Assembly (NCBI GenBank): GCA_003719395.1
Contig: RHMC01000042.1
Location: 1-48,329, forward strand
Length of the DNA stretch: 48,329 nt
Source of the DNA: Streptomyces altiplanensis
GTDB lineage: Bacteria; Actinomycetota; Actinomycetes; Streptomycetales; Streptomycetaceae
Reading direction: 5' to 3'
The notes beneath the pieces were generated by a model. It had not been told where the DNA came from. It saw only the letters and a program-made list of their open reading frames with translations, and ran no database searches. Numbering within the stretch: position 1 is the stretch's first letter; the number at the start of each line of letters is the position of its first letter. Positions 32,014-42,284 of this stretch are shown in pieces. Position numbers and translations under genes: made by a program.

Positions 32014-32040
32014 GACGGATCAGGACACGGGGATGTGACA
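32014..32040 (-). promoter_or_regulatory. ECF41-type promoter of the AhpD-like gene
   Basis: On the minus strand TGTCACA (32040-32034), a 16-base spacer, then CGTC (32017-32014). This is the published ECF41 -35/-10 pattern, aimed at the AhpD-like gene 70 bases away. The -35 ends one base before the sigma gene's own start. Confidence 0.68.
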
Positions 32041-32041
32041 G

Positions 32042-32962
32042 GTGAGCGGGGAAGAATTTCTGGCGCAGCGGTTCGAGGAGCACCGCCCTCATCTGCGGGC
32101 GGTGGCCTACCGGATGCTGGGCTCGCTCAGCGAGGCGGACGACGTCGTGCAGGAGACCTGGCTCAGGCTGAGCCGCTCCGACGCCGCCGCGGTGGAGAAC
32201 CTGGGCGGCTGGCTGACCACGGTGGCCGGCCGGGTGTGCCTGGACCTGCTGCGCTCGCGCAGCACACGGCGCGAGGACCCGCTCCACGACCAGGACGGGC
32301 AGGTCCGCCTCCCCGATCCGGTCATCAGCAGCACGGCCGGTCCCGACCCCGAGCAGGAGATACTCCTGGCCGACTCGGTCGGCATGGCCCTGATGATCGT
32401 CCTGGAGACCCTCGGTCCCGCCGAACGCCTCGCCTTCGTCCTGCACGACATGTTCGCCGTGCCCTTCGACGAGATCGCCCCGGTCCTCGGCCGCACCTCC
32501 GCCTCGGCCCGGCAGCTCGCCAGCCGCGCCCGCCGCCGCGTCCAGGACGCGGTGCCCGCTCCCGGCAACGGCTCGGCCCTCCCTCGGCCTCCGGCCGGGG
32601 GGACGCCCGTGCGCCAGGTCGTCGACGCCTTCCTCGCCGCCGCGCGCGACGGAGACTTCGACGCGCTCGTCGCCGTACTCGACCCCGAGGTCGTCGTCCG
32701 CTCCGACGGCGGCACCCTGCGCCCGAGTCTGCTCCGCCGTGGTGCGGCCCAGGTCGCCTCCCAGGCGATCACCTTCGCCCGGTACGCCGAAACCGCGCAC
32801 CCCGTACTGGTCAACGGCACCCCGGGCGTGGTCGCGACGGCACAGGGCCGGCCGCTCTCGGTCATGGCCTTCACCGTCCGGGGCGACAGGATCACCGCCC
32901 TCGACATCCTCACCGACCCCGAGCGCCTCGCGCGTATCGACCTGAGCGTCCTCGACCGCTGA
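32042..32962 (+). CDS. ECF41-type sigma factor (SigJ-like) with C-terminal SnoaL-like extension
   Basis: 306 residues. Sigma region 2: RAVAYRMLGSLSEADDVVQETWLRL. Region 4: LGPAERLAFVLHDMFAVPFDEIAPVLGRTSASARQLASRARRRV. A ~100-residue SnoaL/NTF2-like extension follows (VVDAFLAAARDGDFDALVAVLDPEVVVRSDGG), ending with LTDPERLA, which parallels the NPDKL motif of ECF41 factors. In this group the extension replaces an anti-sigma factor and tunes activity. The target is probably the divergent AhpD-like gene. The GTG start is close to the shared promoter, so the message may be leaderless. Confidence 0.9.
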   Translation: MSGEEFLAQRFEEHRPHLRAVAYRMLGSLSEADDVVQETWLRLSRSDAAAVENLGGWLTTVAGRVCLDLLRSRSTRREDPLHDQDGQVRLPDPVISSTAGPDPEQEILLADSVGMALMIVLETLGPAERLAFVLHDMFAVPFDEIAPVLGRTSASARQLASRARRRVQDAVPAPGNGSALPRPPAGGTPVRQVVDAFLAAARDGDFDALVAVLDPEVVVRSDGGTLRPSLLRRGAAQVASQAITFARYAETAHPVLVNGTPGVVATAQGRPLSVMAFTVRGDRITALDILTDPERLARIDLSVLDR

Positions 32963-33067
32963 GCCACCGGGCACACCGCGTCGACGGCTTCGGCCGGTTC
33001 CTGCTCGTGGCCAGGATCCCCGGTGGCCCTACCGCATGGCGTCCGCCTGGCGATTCGGAGAAAGTTC

Positions 33068-33676
33068 GTGGTTGTTGCCGTCCGTACCAAGGAGAAGGCC
33101 CTGCGGCTGCGCCCCCCGGGCGGGGAGGTCCTCGTACTGCCGAACGCGTGGGACGCGGGCAGCACGGCCGTGGACGTGCCGGTGACCGTCGAGGCCGAGG
33201 CCGAGGGCGGCTGCGACGACGTCGCGGCGACGGTACGGGAGGTGGTCGCCGCCGGTGCGGCCGGCATCAGCCCGGAGGACTCCAGGGCTGCGGTCGGCCC
33301 GCTGTTCACCGCCGGGGAGCAGGCGGAGTGCACCGCCGGGGAGCAGGCGGAACGCATCCGCGCCGTCCGCGGCGCGGCGGCCGGTGCCGGGCTGCCGGAG
33401 CTGGTCGTCGACGCCCGTACCGATGTCTGCCTGTTCGGCACCGGTGAGGAGGGCGGCCGTCTCGCCGAGGTGACCGCCGGGACCGCTGCGCAGGCGAAGG
33501 CGGCCGAAGCCGGGGTGCGCCGCATCAGCGTCGGCACGGGCGTGGCGCAGACCGCGTACACCGCGGCTCGTAACGCCGCCCTGGAGCTGCTGGGCGAGGG
33601 AAGTTACGGGGCGCTGGACGGTTCGCCGGACGGTTCGCCGGGCTTCTCCGCGCTGAACGGCCTGTCCGGCAAGTGA
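33068..33676 (+). CDS. PEP mutase/isocitrate lyase-like protein, degenerate
   Basis: 202 residues versus about 260-280 for the family. Recognisable pieces are VLPNAWDAGSTA, VDVPVTVEAEAEGG, VAAGAAGISPEDS, LPELVVDARTDVCLFG and the terminal RISVGTGVAQTAYTAARNAALELLGEGSY. The barrel segment that should follow WDAGSTA is missing, as is the segment between TAGTAAQAKAAEAG and GVRRISV, both in frame. A 21-24-bp internal duplication repeats TAGEQAE. The GTG start follows GGAG with seven bases. With two strands of the TIM barrel gone it is unlikely to be an active enzyme. Confidence 0.7.
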   Translation: MVVAVRTKEKALRLRPPGGEVLVLPNAWDAGSTAVDVPVTVEAEAEGGCDDVAATVREVVAAGAAGISPEDSRAAVGPLFTAGEQAECTAGEQAERIRAVRGAAAGAGLPELVVDARTDVCLFGTGEEGGRLAEVTAGTAAQAKAAEAGVRRISVGTGVAQTAYTAARNAALELLGEGSYGALDGSPDGSPGFSALNGLSGK

Positions 33677-33753
33677 CCGTACGGCCGGCCGGCGGTGGGC
33701 CGGGGTGCCGGGCCTCATGCGGACCGGCGTCTGCCGGGCCGGGGTGCCGGGCC

Positions 33754-34557
<804 letters not shown>

Positions 34558-34704
34558 TTAGGCGGGTATGCGGAGTTCGACGTGCGGGTTTTCACCCGGG
34601 TGGAGGCTTGCCGCGAGGGGCGGCCGGCCCCCCTTGACCGCCGCCGCCGCGATGGCGGCGGACGGCCGGTGGGTCCGGTGGGCCCGGCGGAGGACGCGTG
34701 CCGG

Positions 34705-35619
34705 TCAGAGCACCTTCTTGACCAGGTCGGACAGCTCGGCGACCTCGGCTTCGGTGAGGTCGGTGAGGGGGGTGCGCACCGGGCCCGCGGGGTGGCCGGC
34801 GACCGTCATTCCGGCCTTGACGATGCTCACGGCGTAACCGGGGCGGCGGCGCCGGATCGCGCAGTAGGGCAGGACGAAGTCGTCGAGGCGCCGGCGGACC
34901 CCGGCGGTGTCGCGCGCGCGTACGGCGTCGTAGAAGTCGAGGGCGAACCGCGGCAGGAAGTTGAAGATGGCGGACGAGTACGTGGTGACACCCATCTCCA
35001 GGTAGGGCAGGGCGAACATCTCGGCGGTGGGCAGTCCGCCGATGTAGACGAGGCGGTCGCCGAGGCGGGAGTGGATGCGGGTCATCAGCTCCAGATCGCC
35101 GACGCCGTCCTTGAAGCCGATCAGGTTCGGGCAGGAGTCGGCGAGTTCGGCCACGGTCGTCTCCTCGTAGACGGCGTTGGCCCGGCTGTAGAGGATGACG
35201 CCGAGACGCGTCGCGCGGCACACCGCCTTCACGTGCGCGGCCAGGCCCTCCTGCGACGCCTCGGTCAGGTACGGGGGCAGCAGCAGAATGCCGTGGGCGC
35301 CGTCGCGCTCGGCCTGCTGGGCGAGTTCGACGGCGGTCGCGGTGCCGCCGCCGGCCGGGGCGACGACGGGCAGCCCTTCGGGGGCCTCCCGCACCGTGGC
35401 GGCGACGACCTCGGCGACCTCCCGGCCGGTGAGGGAGAAGAACTCACCGGTGCCGCCCGCCGCGAAGAGCCCCGCGGGTGAGAAAGCGCCGAGCCGGGCG
35501 ATGTTCTCCCGGTAGGCCGCCTCGTCGAAGGAGAAGTCGGCGCGGAAGTGGGTGACGGGGAAGGACAGCAGCCCGGATCCCAGCTTCCTGGCGGCCTCGT
35601 CGGGCGAAAACTGCGACAT
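34705..35619 (-). CDS. kdgD: 5-dehydro-4-deoxyglucarate dehydratase
   Basis: 304 residues, DapA/N-acetylneuraminate lyase superfamily TIM barrel. It converts 5-keto-4-deoxy-D-glucarate to alpha-ketoglutarate semialdehyde, the second step of glucarate breakdown. Landmarks are [44 protein letters not shown], the Schiff-base Lys in LIGFKDG and a [13 protein letters not shown] segment. The ATG at 35619 has GAGGAG upstream at slightly long spacing. It is divergent from a LysR regulator and near gudD and a transporter, supporting the pathway. It is the only visibly intact enzyme of the cluster. Confidence 0.9.
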   Translation of the reverse strand: MSQFSPDEAARKLGSGLLSFPVTHFRADFSFDEAAYRENIARLGAFSPAGLFAAGGTGEFFSLTGREVAEVVAATVREAPEGLPVVAPAGGGTATAVELAQQAERDGAHGILLLPPYLTEASQEGLAAHVKAVCRATRLGVILYSRANAVYEETTVAELADSCPNLIGFKDGVGDLELMTRIHSRLGDRLVYIGGLPTAEMFALPYLEMGVTTYSSAIFNFLPRFALDFYDAVRARDTAGVRRRLDDFVLPYCAIRRRRPGYAVSIVKAGMTVAGHPAGPVRTPLTDLTEAEVAELSDLVKKVL

Positions 35620-35767
35620 GGTCTCGGGTCTCCTCGTGCAGGCGGTGTGCGGGTGGGCGCGCCGGACCGTTCGGCACCGTGTCGCCGGGCGCGCTTCTGA
35701 GGCTAGGATCGCGCAACGATTCCCGTCCAACACGAAAAACGCATCCACCGATACCGAGAGAGCATCA

Positions 35768-36643
35768 TTGTTCACCCTCACCCAGTTGACGAACTTCGTG
35801 GCCGTCGCCGAAGAACTCCATTTCGGACGGGCCGCCGAGCGGCTCCAGATGACCCAGCCGCCCCTCAGCCGGCAGATCCAGCTCCTGGAGGGCTACCTGC
35901 GGGTCCAGCTCTTCGACCGTACGAACCGGTCCGTACGGCTGACGCCCGCCGGGCGCGCGTTCCTGCACGAGGCCCGGCGCATCCTGCGCCAGTCCGAACA
36001 GGCCACCCTCGCCGTCCGCCAGGTCTCCACCGGCGAGGCCGGCAGCATCGCCATAGGCTTCACCGCCGCCAGCGCGTACTCCATGCTCGACGCCCTCCTG
36101 GACACCGCCCGCACCGTGATGCCGGGGGTGGAGATCGTGCTCCGCGAGATGGTCACCCGCGACCAGCTGGAAGCGCTCACCGAATCCAGCCTGGACCTGG
36201 GCCTGGTGCGGCCGCCCGTGACCGACACCGATCTGTGTTCCCGGCCGGCCGCGGAGGAACGGCTCGTCGCCGCGCTCCCCGCCGGCCATCCGCTCGCGCG
36301 GGCCGAGGGGCCCCTCGGCATCGCCGCCTTCCACGGCCAGGACGTCCTGATGTACTCACCGGTCGAGGCGCGCTACTTCCACGAGCTCCTGATCAGCGTC
36401 TTCCGCGCGGCCCGCATCACCCCGGTGTTCTCCCAGTACCTCAGCCAGGTGCACAGCATCCTCGCCCTGGTCAACGGCGGCTGGGGCGTCGCCCTGGTCC
36501 CCGAGACCGCCACCCGGCTGCGCTACGCCGGGGTCGTCTTCCGGGAGGTGCGGCTCGCCGCCCCCGCCCCGGTCGAACTGTCCCTCACCTGGCGGAAGAA
36601 CAACGACAACCCGGCCCTGCACGCCCTGCTCAAGCACCTCTGA
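35768..36643 (+). CDS. LysR-family regulator of the glucarate cluster
   Basis: 291 residues. The helix-turn-helix is at the start ([34 protein letters not shown]), followed by the usual ligand-binding domain ([13 protein letters not shown]...[12 protein letters not shown]...[10 protein letters not shown]). The start is TTG 35768 behind GAGAG; no ATG or GTG gives the correct N-terminus. Divergence from kdgD and proximity to the MFS/gudD genes indicate control of glucarate use. CATCCACCGAT occurs upstream of it (35743) and CATCTCCACCGAT upstream of the MFS gene (36657), which may be binding half-sites. Confidence 0.88.
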   Translation: MFTLTQLTNFVAVAEELHFGRAAERLQMTQPPLSRQIQLLEGYLRVQLFDRTNRSVRLTPAGRAFLHEARRILRQSEQATLAVRQVSTGEAGSIAIGFTAASAYSMLDALLDTARTVMPGVEIVLREMVTRDQLEALTESSLDLGLVRPPVTDTDLCSRPAAEERLVAALPAGHPLARAEGPLGIAAFHGQDVLMYSPVEARYFHELLISVFRAARITPVFSQYLSQVHSILALVNGGWGVALVPETATRLRYAGVVFREVRLAAPAPVELSLTWRKNNDNPALHALLKHL

Positions 36644-36827
36644 GGCATCTCCGAGGCATCTCCACCGATTCAATTTCGGCATCGCAGCATACGAAACAAG
36701 TGTTGGACCTGCATGCGTGCGGCTCCTAGCTTCCTCTGTAGCGAGAGCTCGCCGGAACTTCATCCGGGACGGGTGCCCCCGGCGAGTTGAGCCGCACCCC
36801 GCAGGTGCCTGAGGAGAAGGGGCGTAC

Positions 36828-38198
36828 ATGCCCTCCGCTCGTGTCACGCGCGCCGATTCCCCCGTCGACAGCGCCGTCGCCAAAGTCTTCCGCCGTGTGG
36901 TCCCGCTGTTCATCGTCATGCTGATCTGCAATCAGCTCAACCGCTCCAACATCGGTTACGCCCAGGTCCACCTGGAGGCGGACGTCGGCATCGGCGCCGC
37001 CTCCTACGGGCTGGGCGCCGGTCTGTTCTTCGTCGCGTACGCCCTCTTCGAGCTGCCCAGCAACGTGCTCATGGAGCGGTACGGGCCCAAGGTCTAGCTG
37101 ACCCGCATCATGGTCAGCTGGGGCCTGGTCTCGGCCGCGACGGCCTTCGTCAACGGCCCCACCATGTTCTACGTGCTGCGGTTCCTGCTCGGCGTGGCCG
37201 AGGCGGGCTTCTTCCCCGCCATCATCTTCTACTTCTCCCGCTGGCTGCCCGGCTCCCACCGGGGCCGCGCCACCGCCATGTTCGTCGCCGGATCGTCCAT
37301 CGCGGCCGCCGTCTCGGGGCCGGTCTCCGGACCCCTGCTCGCGCTCGACGGAGTGGGCGGGGCAGCGGGCTGGCAGTGGCTGTTCGGCCTCGAAGGGCTG
37401 CTGTCCGTCGTGGTCGGCTGCATCGCCTACCGCCTGCTCGACTCCAGGATCGAGGACGCCCGCTGGCTGACCCGCGCGGAGCAGCGGGCCCTCGCGGACA
37501 CCGTGGAGCGGGAGGACGACGTACGGCGCGCCGAAGCGGGCGCCGAGGCCGGTACGGTGTCGCGCTGGAAGCTCCTCCTCAACCCGCAGGTCCTGGTCTT
37601 CTGCGGCATCTACTTCGCCATCCAGCTGTCGATCTACGCCAACACCTTCTGGCTCCCCGGCATCGTGCGCCGCATCGACGGCGTGAACGACATCACCGTC
37701 GGCCTGCTCTCCTCGCTGCCCTGGATCTGCGCGGTGATCGCCACGTACCTGGCCGGCCGGGCCTCGGACCGCCTGGGCCGCAGCAAGCCGCTGCTCGTCG
37801 CGGCGCTGCTCGTCGCGGCCGCCGGCACCTACCTGGCGGCCATCACGTCACCCGCGCTCGCCCTGGTGTTCCTGTGCGTCGCCGCCATGGGCTTCAAGAG
37901 CGCCAGCCCGCTGTTCTGGACCATTCCGCAGGGCACCATGCACCCGGCCGTGCTCGCACCGGCCATCGCGCTCGTCAACTCGCTGGGAAACCTCGGCGGT
38001 TTCGTGGCCCCGTACGGCTTCGGCCTCATCAAGGAAGCCACCGGGCAGGTCACGTACGGCCTGTACGCGCTGGCACTGTCCTCCGTGGCCGGCGCCGCGC
38101 TGGTGCTCCTGATCCGCCGGGACCGCTCCCCGGCGGCCCCGGAACCCGGTGCCGCCGTACCGCCCGCGCCGTCCGCCTCCCCCCGCCCGGCGGCCTGA
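36828..38198 (+). pseudogene. MFS transporter, glucarate/anion:cation symporter family, amber-interrupted
   Basis: 456 sense codons in one frame, with 12 hydrophobic segments expected for a GudP-like sugar-acid importer. Landmarks are LNRSNIGYAQ, SYGLGAGLFFVAYALFELP, LLGVAEAGFFPAIIFYFSRW, and a central loop WKLLLNPQVL. At 37095-37097 there is TAG between GPKV and LTRIMVSWG, where the family has Trp (TGG). Translation stops after 89 residues; reinitiation at an ATG at 37110 would lack the first helices. ATG 36828 follows a GAGGAG. The gene sits between the LysR gene and gudD. Confidence 0.83.
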
Positions 38199-38264
38199 CG
38201 CCCGCCGCCCCGGCACACCGACGCACCCGCCGCCCCGCCTCCCGTACGCACCCGAAGGACTCCC

Positions 38265-39613
38265 CATGAGCGCCCCGCACCTCAGCGCCCCGCCCCCGTC
38301 CGTCGTCTCCCTGCGCGTCGTTCCCGTCGCCGGCCGGGACAGCATGCTGCTCAATCTCAGCGGCGCGCACGCCCCGTACTTCACCCGCAACCTGGTCGTC
38401 CTGACCGACTCCGAAGGCCGCACCGGCGTCGGAGAGGTCCCCGGCGGCGAGTCCATCCGCACCACGCTGGAGGAGGCCCGGGACCTGGTGGTGGGACAGC
38501 GCGTCGGCGACCACCACGCGGTGCTCCGGGCGGTGCGCACCCGCTTCGGCGACCGGGACTCGGGCGGCCGCGGCGCGCAGACCTTCGACCTGCGGGTGAC
38601 GGTGCACGCCGTGACCGCCCTGGAGTCCGCCCTGCTCGACCTCCTCGGACAGCACCTGGGCGTGCCCGTCAGCGCGCTGCTGGGCGAGGGACGGCAGCGC
38701 GACCGGGTGCCCGTCCTCGGATACCTCTTCTACGTCGGTGACCGCGGACGCACCGACCTGCCCTACCGCGCCGAACCGGACGCCCGGGACGACTGGCTGA
38801 GGCTGCGCAACGAGGAGGCGCTCACCCCGGCGGCGATCGTGCGGCTCGCCGAGGCCGCGCAGCGGCGCTACGGCTTCCAGGACTTCAAGCTCAAGGGCGG
38901 CGTCCTGCCGGGAGCGCAGGAGGCGGACGCCGTACGCGCGCTGGCCGAGCGCTTCCCGCGGGCGCGCGTCACCCTGGACCCCAACGGGGCCTGGCCCCTG
39001 GAGGAGGCCATCGCCCTGGGGCGCGGGCTGCGCGACGTCCTCGCGTACGCGGAGGACCCCTGCGGCGCGGAGGGCGGCTACTCGGGCCGGGAGACCATGG
39101 CCGAGTTCCGCCGCGCCGACCGGGCTGCGGACGGCGACGAACATGATCGCCACCGACTGGCGGCAGCTCGGCCACGCCGTGCGCGGCGACGCGGTCGACA
39201 TCCCGCTGGCCGACCCGCACTTCTGGACCATGCACGGTTCGGTGCGCGTCGCCCAGCTCTGCGATTCCTGGGGGCTGACCTGGGGTTCGCACTCCAACAA
39301 CCACTTCGACGTGTCGCTCGCGATGTTCACGCACGTCGCCGCGGCGGCCCCCGGTGACATCACCGCCATCGACACCCACTGGATCTGGCAGGACGGCCAG
39401 CGCCTCACCACCGCACCGTTCGAGATCAAGGACGGCATGCTCGACGTCCCGGACCGCCCGGGGCTGGGCGTCGACCTCGACATGGAGCAGGTGGAGGCGG
39501 CGCACGAGCTCTACCGCGGCCTCGGTATCGGTTCCCGCGACGACGCGGCGGCCATGCGCTGCCTGATGCCCGGCTGGCAGTTCGACAGCAAGCGCCCGGC
39601 CCTGGTGCGGTGA
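38265..39613 (+). pseudogene. gudD: Glucarate dehydratase, frameshifted
   Basis: Enolase-superfamily enzyme removing water from D-glucarate to give 5-keto-4-deoxyglucarate. The N-terminal part includes [20 protein letters not shown] and [10 protein letters not shown] (catalytic Lys region), [13 protein letters not shown] and [16 protein letters not shown]. At about 39121 the frame breaks: EFRRA should continue as [18 protein letters not shown], one base later, so a G is inserted. The C-terminal part has [20 protein letters not shown] and ends [16 protein letters not shown] 38265 follows GAAGGA. Without correction the product lacks the catalytic His. Confidence 0.85.
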
Positions 39614-39620
39614 CGACCGG

Positions 39621-39695
39621 TCCGCCTTTGCCCGGTCCGTCTCCGCCCGGCCCGCCTCCGTCCGGACTGCCTCCGTCCGGACTGCCTCCGCCCGG
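39621..39695. repeat. 15-bp tandem repeat, five copies
   Basis: Five consecutive 15-bp units of the type TCCGYCTCCGCCCGG follow the gudD stop. No gene is convincing between gudD and the kinase (39614-39963). Confidence 0.85.
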
Positions 39696-39963
39696 TCCGC
39701 CATGACCGTCGCGCTCACCCACACCCTCGACCGCGTGTCCGTCACCGCCCGGACCCAGCCTCCGGACGCCCGCCGAGCCCCCGGAGGCCCTGGTGAGCGA
39801 CGTCGGCGCCGGTGCGGCGGCGGACAGCTGACAGCCTGTCGGCAGCCCCGCTCCGGCCGTGCCGGGGGCCCTCGTTGCCGCCCTCAGATGCAGGGGCCCC
39901 GGCCCGGTGAAGTAGGTTCAGCAGACTTGGGATTGTCAGAGTGAAATCGGGGTTGGTGCGCAA

Positions 39964-41099
39964 GTGCTGGTGGCGGACAGATACCGGCTGGACACACCCA
40001 TCGGGCGGGGCGGGATGGGCGAGGTCTGGCGGGCCACGGACGAGGTGCTGGGCCGGCCGGTCGCCGTCAAGCTGCTGCTTGGCAACGGGGCCGACGCGTC
40101 GCCGCGGCCCGGTTCCGCCTGGAGGCCCAGACCGCGGCCCGGTTGAGCCATCCGCACCTGGTGGCGGTGTTCGACTTCGGGGCGTGGGAGGACCAGTTCT
40201 ATCTCGTCATGGAACTCGTCGAGGGGACGAGCCTGGCGCAGACACTGACCACCGAGGGCGCACTGCGGGCCGACCGGGTCGCCTCGATCGCCGCCCAGGC
40301 GGCAGCCGGGCTGGCCGTGGCACACCGTCAGGGAGTCGTGCACCGGGACATCAAGCCCGGCAACCTGATGACGAGCTTCGACGGTACGGTCAAGATCGCC
40401 GACTTCGGCATCGCCCAGTTCGTCGACGACCCCGCCACCGCGCTCACCACCGCCGGCCAGATCGTGGGCACCAGCCTCTACCTGGCGCCGGAGCGCGCGC
40501 TGGGCCGGCCCGCGGGCCCGGCCTCCGACATGTACTCCCTCGGCTGCGTCCTCTACCAGCTGCTGGCGGGCCGTCCGCCGTTCCAGGCCGACACCGCGAC
40601 CGGCACGCTGTACCAGCACGTCGACGCCGCTCCCGTACCGCCGCGTGAGCTCGGCATCGACGTACCCGCCCCCTTCGAGGCGTACTTGCTGGGTCTGCTC
40701 GCCAAGCAGCCCGAGGACCGGCCCACGGCCGAGCAGGTGGCCGACTGGTTCCGTCAGGACACCTGGCGGGGACACCCCCAGCCGCTCACCGCGCCGCAGC
40801 CGCAGCGCCAGCCGGCGCCGCTGCCGGCGAACCAGCCCGTGCCCGGGGCCACGAACACGTACGCCCTGCCGTCGACGGGCCCGGCGCGGCCGGCGTCCCG
40901 GCGCCGCGCGGCGCCCGTCCAGCGGCCCAGTACGCGGGTGTTCGTACGGCGCAGACCCCGGGTCGCGAGTGCGATCGCCGGTGCCATCGCCTTCCTCGTG
41001 GCGGTACTCGTCGGAATGGCCTGGATGTCGCCCGACACCGGCTCCGCCGAAACTCCGGAGCCCGGCCCCGACATCACCGCGGAGTCCTCGCAGGACTGA
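39964..41099 (+). pseudogene. Serine/threonine protein kinase, frameshifted
   Basis: Hanks-type kinase with a C-terminal membrane anchor. The first part (GTG 39964) has [21 protein letters not shown] and [15 protein letters not shown] with the ATP-binding Lys. At about 40101 one base is missing (TCGGCCGCG to TCGCCGCG), and the kinase resumes in the next frame as [19 protein letters not shown]. Then come HRDIKPGNL, KIADFGIAQF, LYLAPERALG and SDMYSLGCVLYQLLAGRPPF. A Pro/Gln-rich linker and one transmembrane helix (SAIAGAIAFLVAVLVGMAWM) end it. There are no PASTA domains. All catalytic motifs remain, so a sequencing deletion is plausible. Confidence 0.85.
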
Positions 41100-41281
41100 G
41101 GCGCGGTGAGGCCCAGTGAGGAAGCGCATATTTCCGGTCATATGCAGCCATGCGCGGACCTGTGCACCACTCCCGCGGCAGCGGCGGGAGAAAAAAATAA
41201 AAAACTGACAGGAATGAGTGCTTCGGTCCCGGGCAGGAGCGCCCCTTGAAGGGTTTGCACGATTACTGGGAGGGCGAGGAC

Positions 41282-42175
41282 ATGACGACGATGCCTGTGG
41301 GAGCTACCGACGTGATGACGACGGACGCGCCGGCGCCGCAGCCGCAGGCGGAGTTGATCGGTGACCTGCCCTGGATCGAGGACGCGGGCAAGATCGCCCC
41401 GAAGGACGCCCGAGCCCTGTCGCAGCTGTTCTTCGATCAGTTGCAGGTCCTCGAAGAGGGCACGCACGAGTACCAGTACGCGCGGAACACCCTCATCGAG
41501 ATGAACCTGTCCCTGGTGCGGTTCGCCGCCGGCCGCTTCCGCAACCGCGGCGGCGGCGACATGGAGGACATCGTCCAGGTCGGCACCATCGGCCTCATCA
41601 AGGCCATCGACCGGTTCGACCTCTCCCGCGAAGTGGGGTTCGCCACCTTCGCCGTGCCGTACATCGTCGGCGAGATCAAGCGGTTCTTCCGGGACACCAG
41701 CTGGGCCGTCCATGTCCCCCGGCGGCTCCAGGAGCTGCGCGTCGACCTGGCCAAGGCCAAGGAGGAACTCTCCCTGCGCCTGGACCGCGACCCGACGGTG
41801 CAGGAGCTCGCCGAGCACCTGTCCCTCTCCGAGGAAGAGATCATCGAGGGTCTCGTCGCCTCCAACGGCTACACCGCCGGCTCCCTCGACGCCCCCGGCG
41901 ACGGCGGTGAGGGATCCGACACGAACGGCCGGACGTTCGCCGACCGGCTGGGCGAGCCGGACCCGGCGATGGAGAGCGTGGAGGACCTGCACACGCTGGC
42001 ACCGCTCCTGGAGGAGCTCGACGACCGCGACCGCCGCATCCTCGAAATGCGTTTCGGCCAGGAGATGACCCAGTCGCAGATCGGCGAGGAGCTCGGCGTC
42101 TCCCAGATGCAGGTCTCCCGGCTCCTGTCGCGTGTGCTGAAGCGGCTGCGCACCAAGATGCTGGTCGAGGACTGA
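41282..42175 (+). CDS. SigB/SigF-type general stress sigma factor
   Basis: 297 residues. Region 2: NLSLVRFAAGRFRNRGGGDMEDIVQVGTIGLIKAIDRFD. Region 3: VPRRLQELRVDLAKAKEEL with PTVQELAEHLSLSEEEI. Region 4: DRDRRILEMRFGQEMTQSQIGEELGVSQMQVSRLLSRVLKRL. This arrangement is the Bacillus SigB/SigF type, multiple in Streptomyces for osmotic and sporulation responses. ATG 41282 has GGAGG eight bases upstream. The adjacent RsbU-, RsbV- and RsbW-like genes suggest partner switching. A run of A (41190-41204) upstream is unusual for this genome. Confidence 0.93.
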   Translation: MTTMPVGATDVMTTDAPAPQPQAELIGDLPWIEDAGKIAPKDARALSQLFFDQLQVLEEGTHEYQYARNTLIEMNLSLVRFAAGRFRNRGGGDMEDIVQVGTIGLIKAIDRFDLSREVGFATFAVPYIVGEIKRFFRDTSWAVHVPRRLQELRVDLAKAKEELSLRLDRDPTVQELAEHLSLSEEEIIEGLVASNGYTAGSLDAPGDGGEGSDTNGRTFADRLGEPDPAMESVEDLHTLAPLLEELDDRDRRILEMRFGQEMTQSQIGEELGVSQMQVSRLLSRVLKRLRTKMLVED

Positions 42176-42216
42176 GCGGGAAACGACGGTGAACCGTCCC
42201 CGGCCGCCGGTGCCGG

Positions 42217-42250
42217 AGTACAGGCCGGTACCGGAATACCGGCCTGTACT
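42217..42250. promoter_or_regulatory. Perfect 14-bp inverted repeat between the sigma factor and marR
   Basis: AGTACAGGCCGGTA, loop CCGGAA, TACCGGCCTGTACT. It lies 42 bases after the sigma stop and 35 before marR. It could be a terminator or a regulator site. It would be translated if marR started at GTG 42189. Confidence 0.65.
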
Positions 42251-42284
42251 GACAGCACCGCCCCCGGGGTGGCACAGTGGCACG

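Noticed and set aside
39702..39944. Plus-strand frame (80 codons) between gudD and the kinase
   Set aside because: It has no Shine-Dalgarno, an Arg/Gly/Pro-rich translation and no family; it begins inside the end of the 15-bp tandem repeat.
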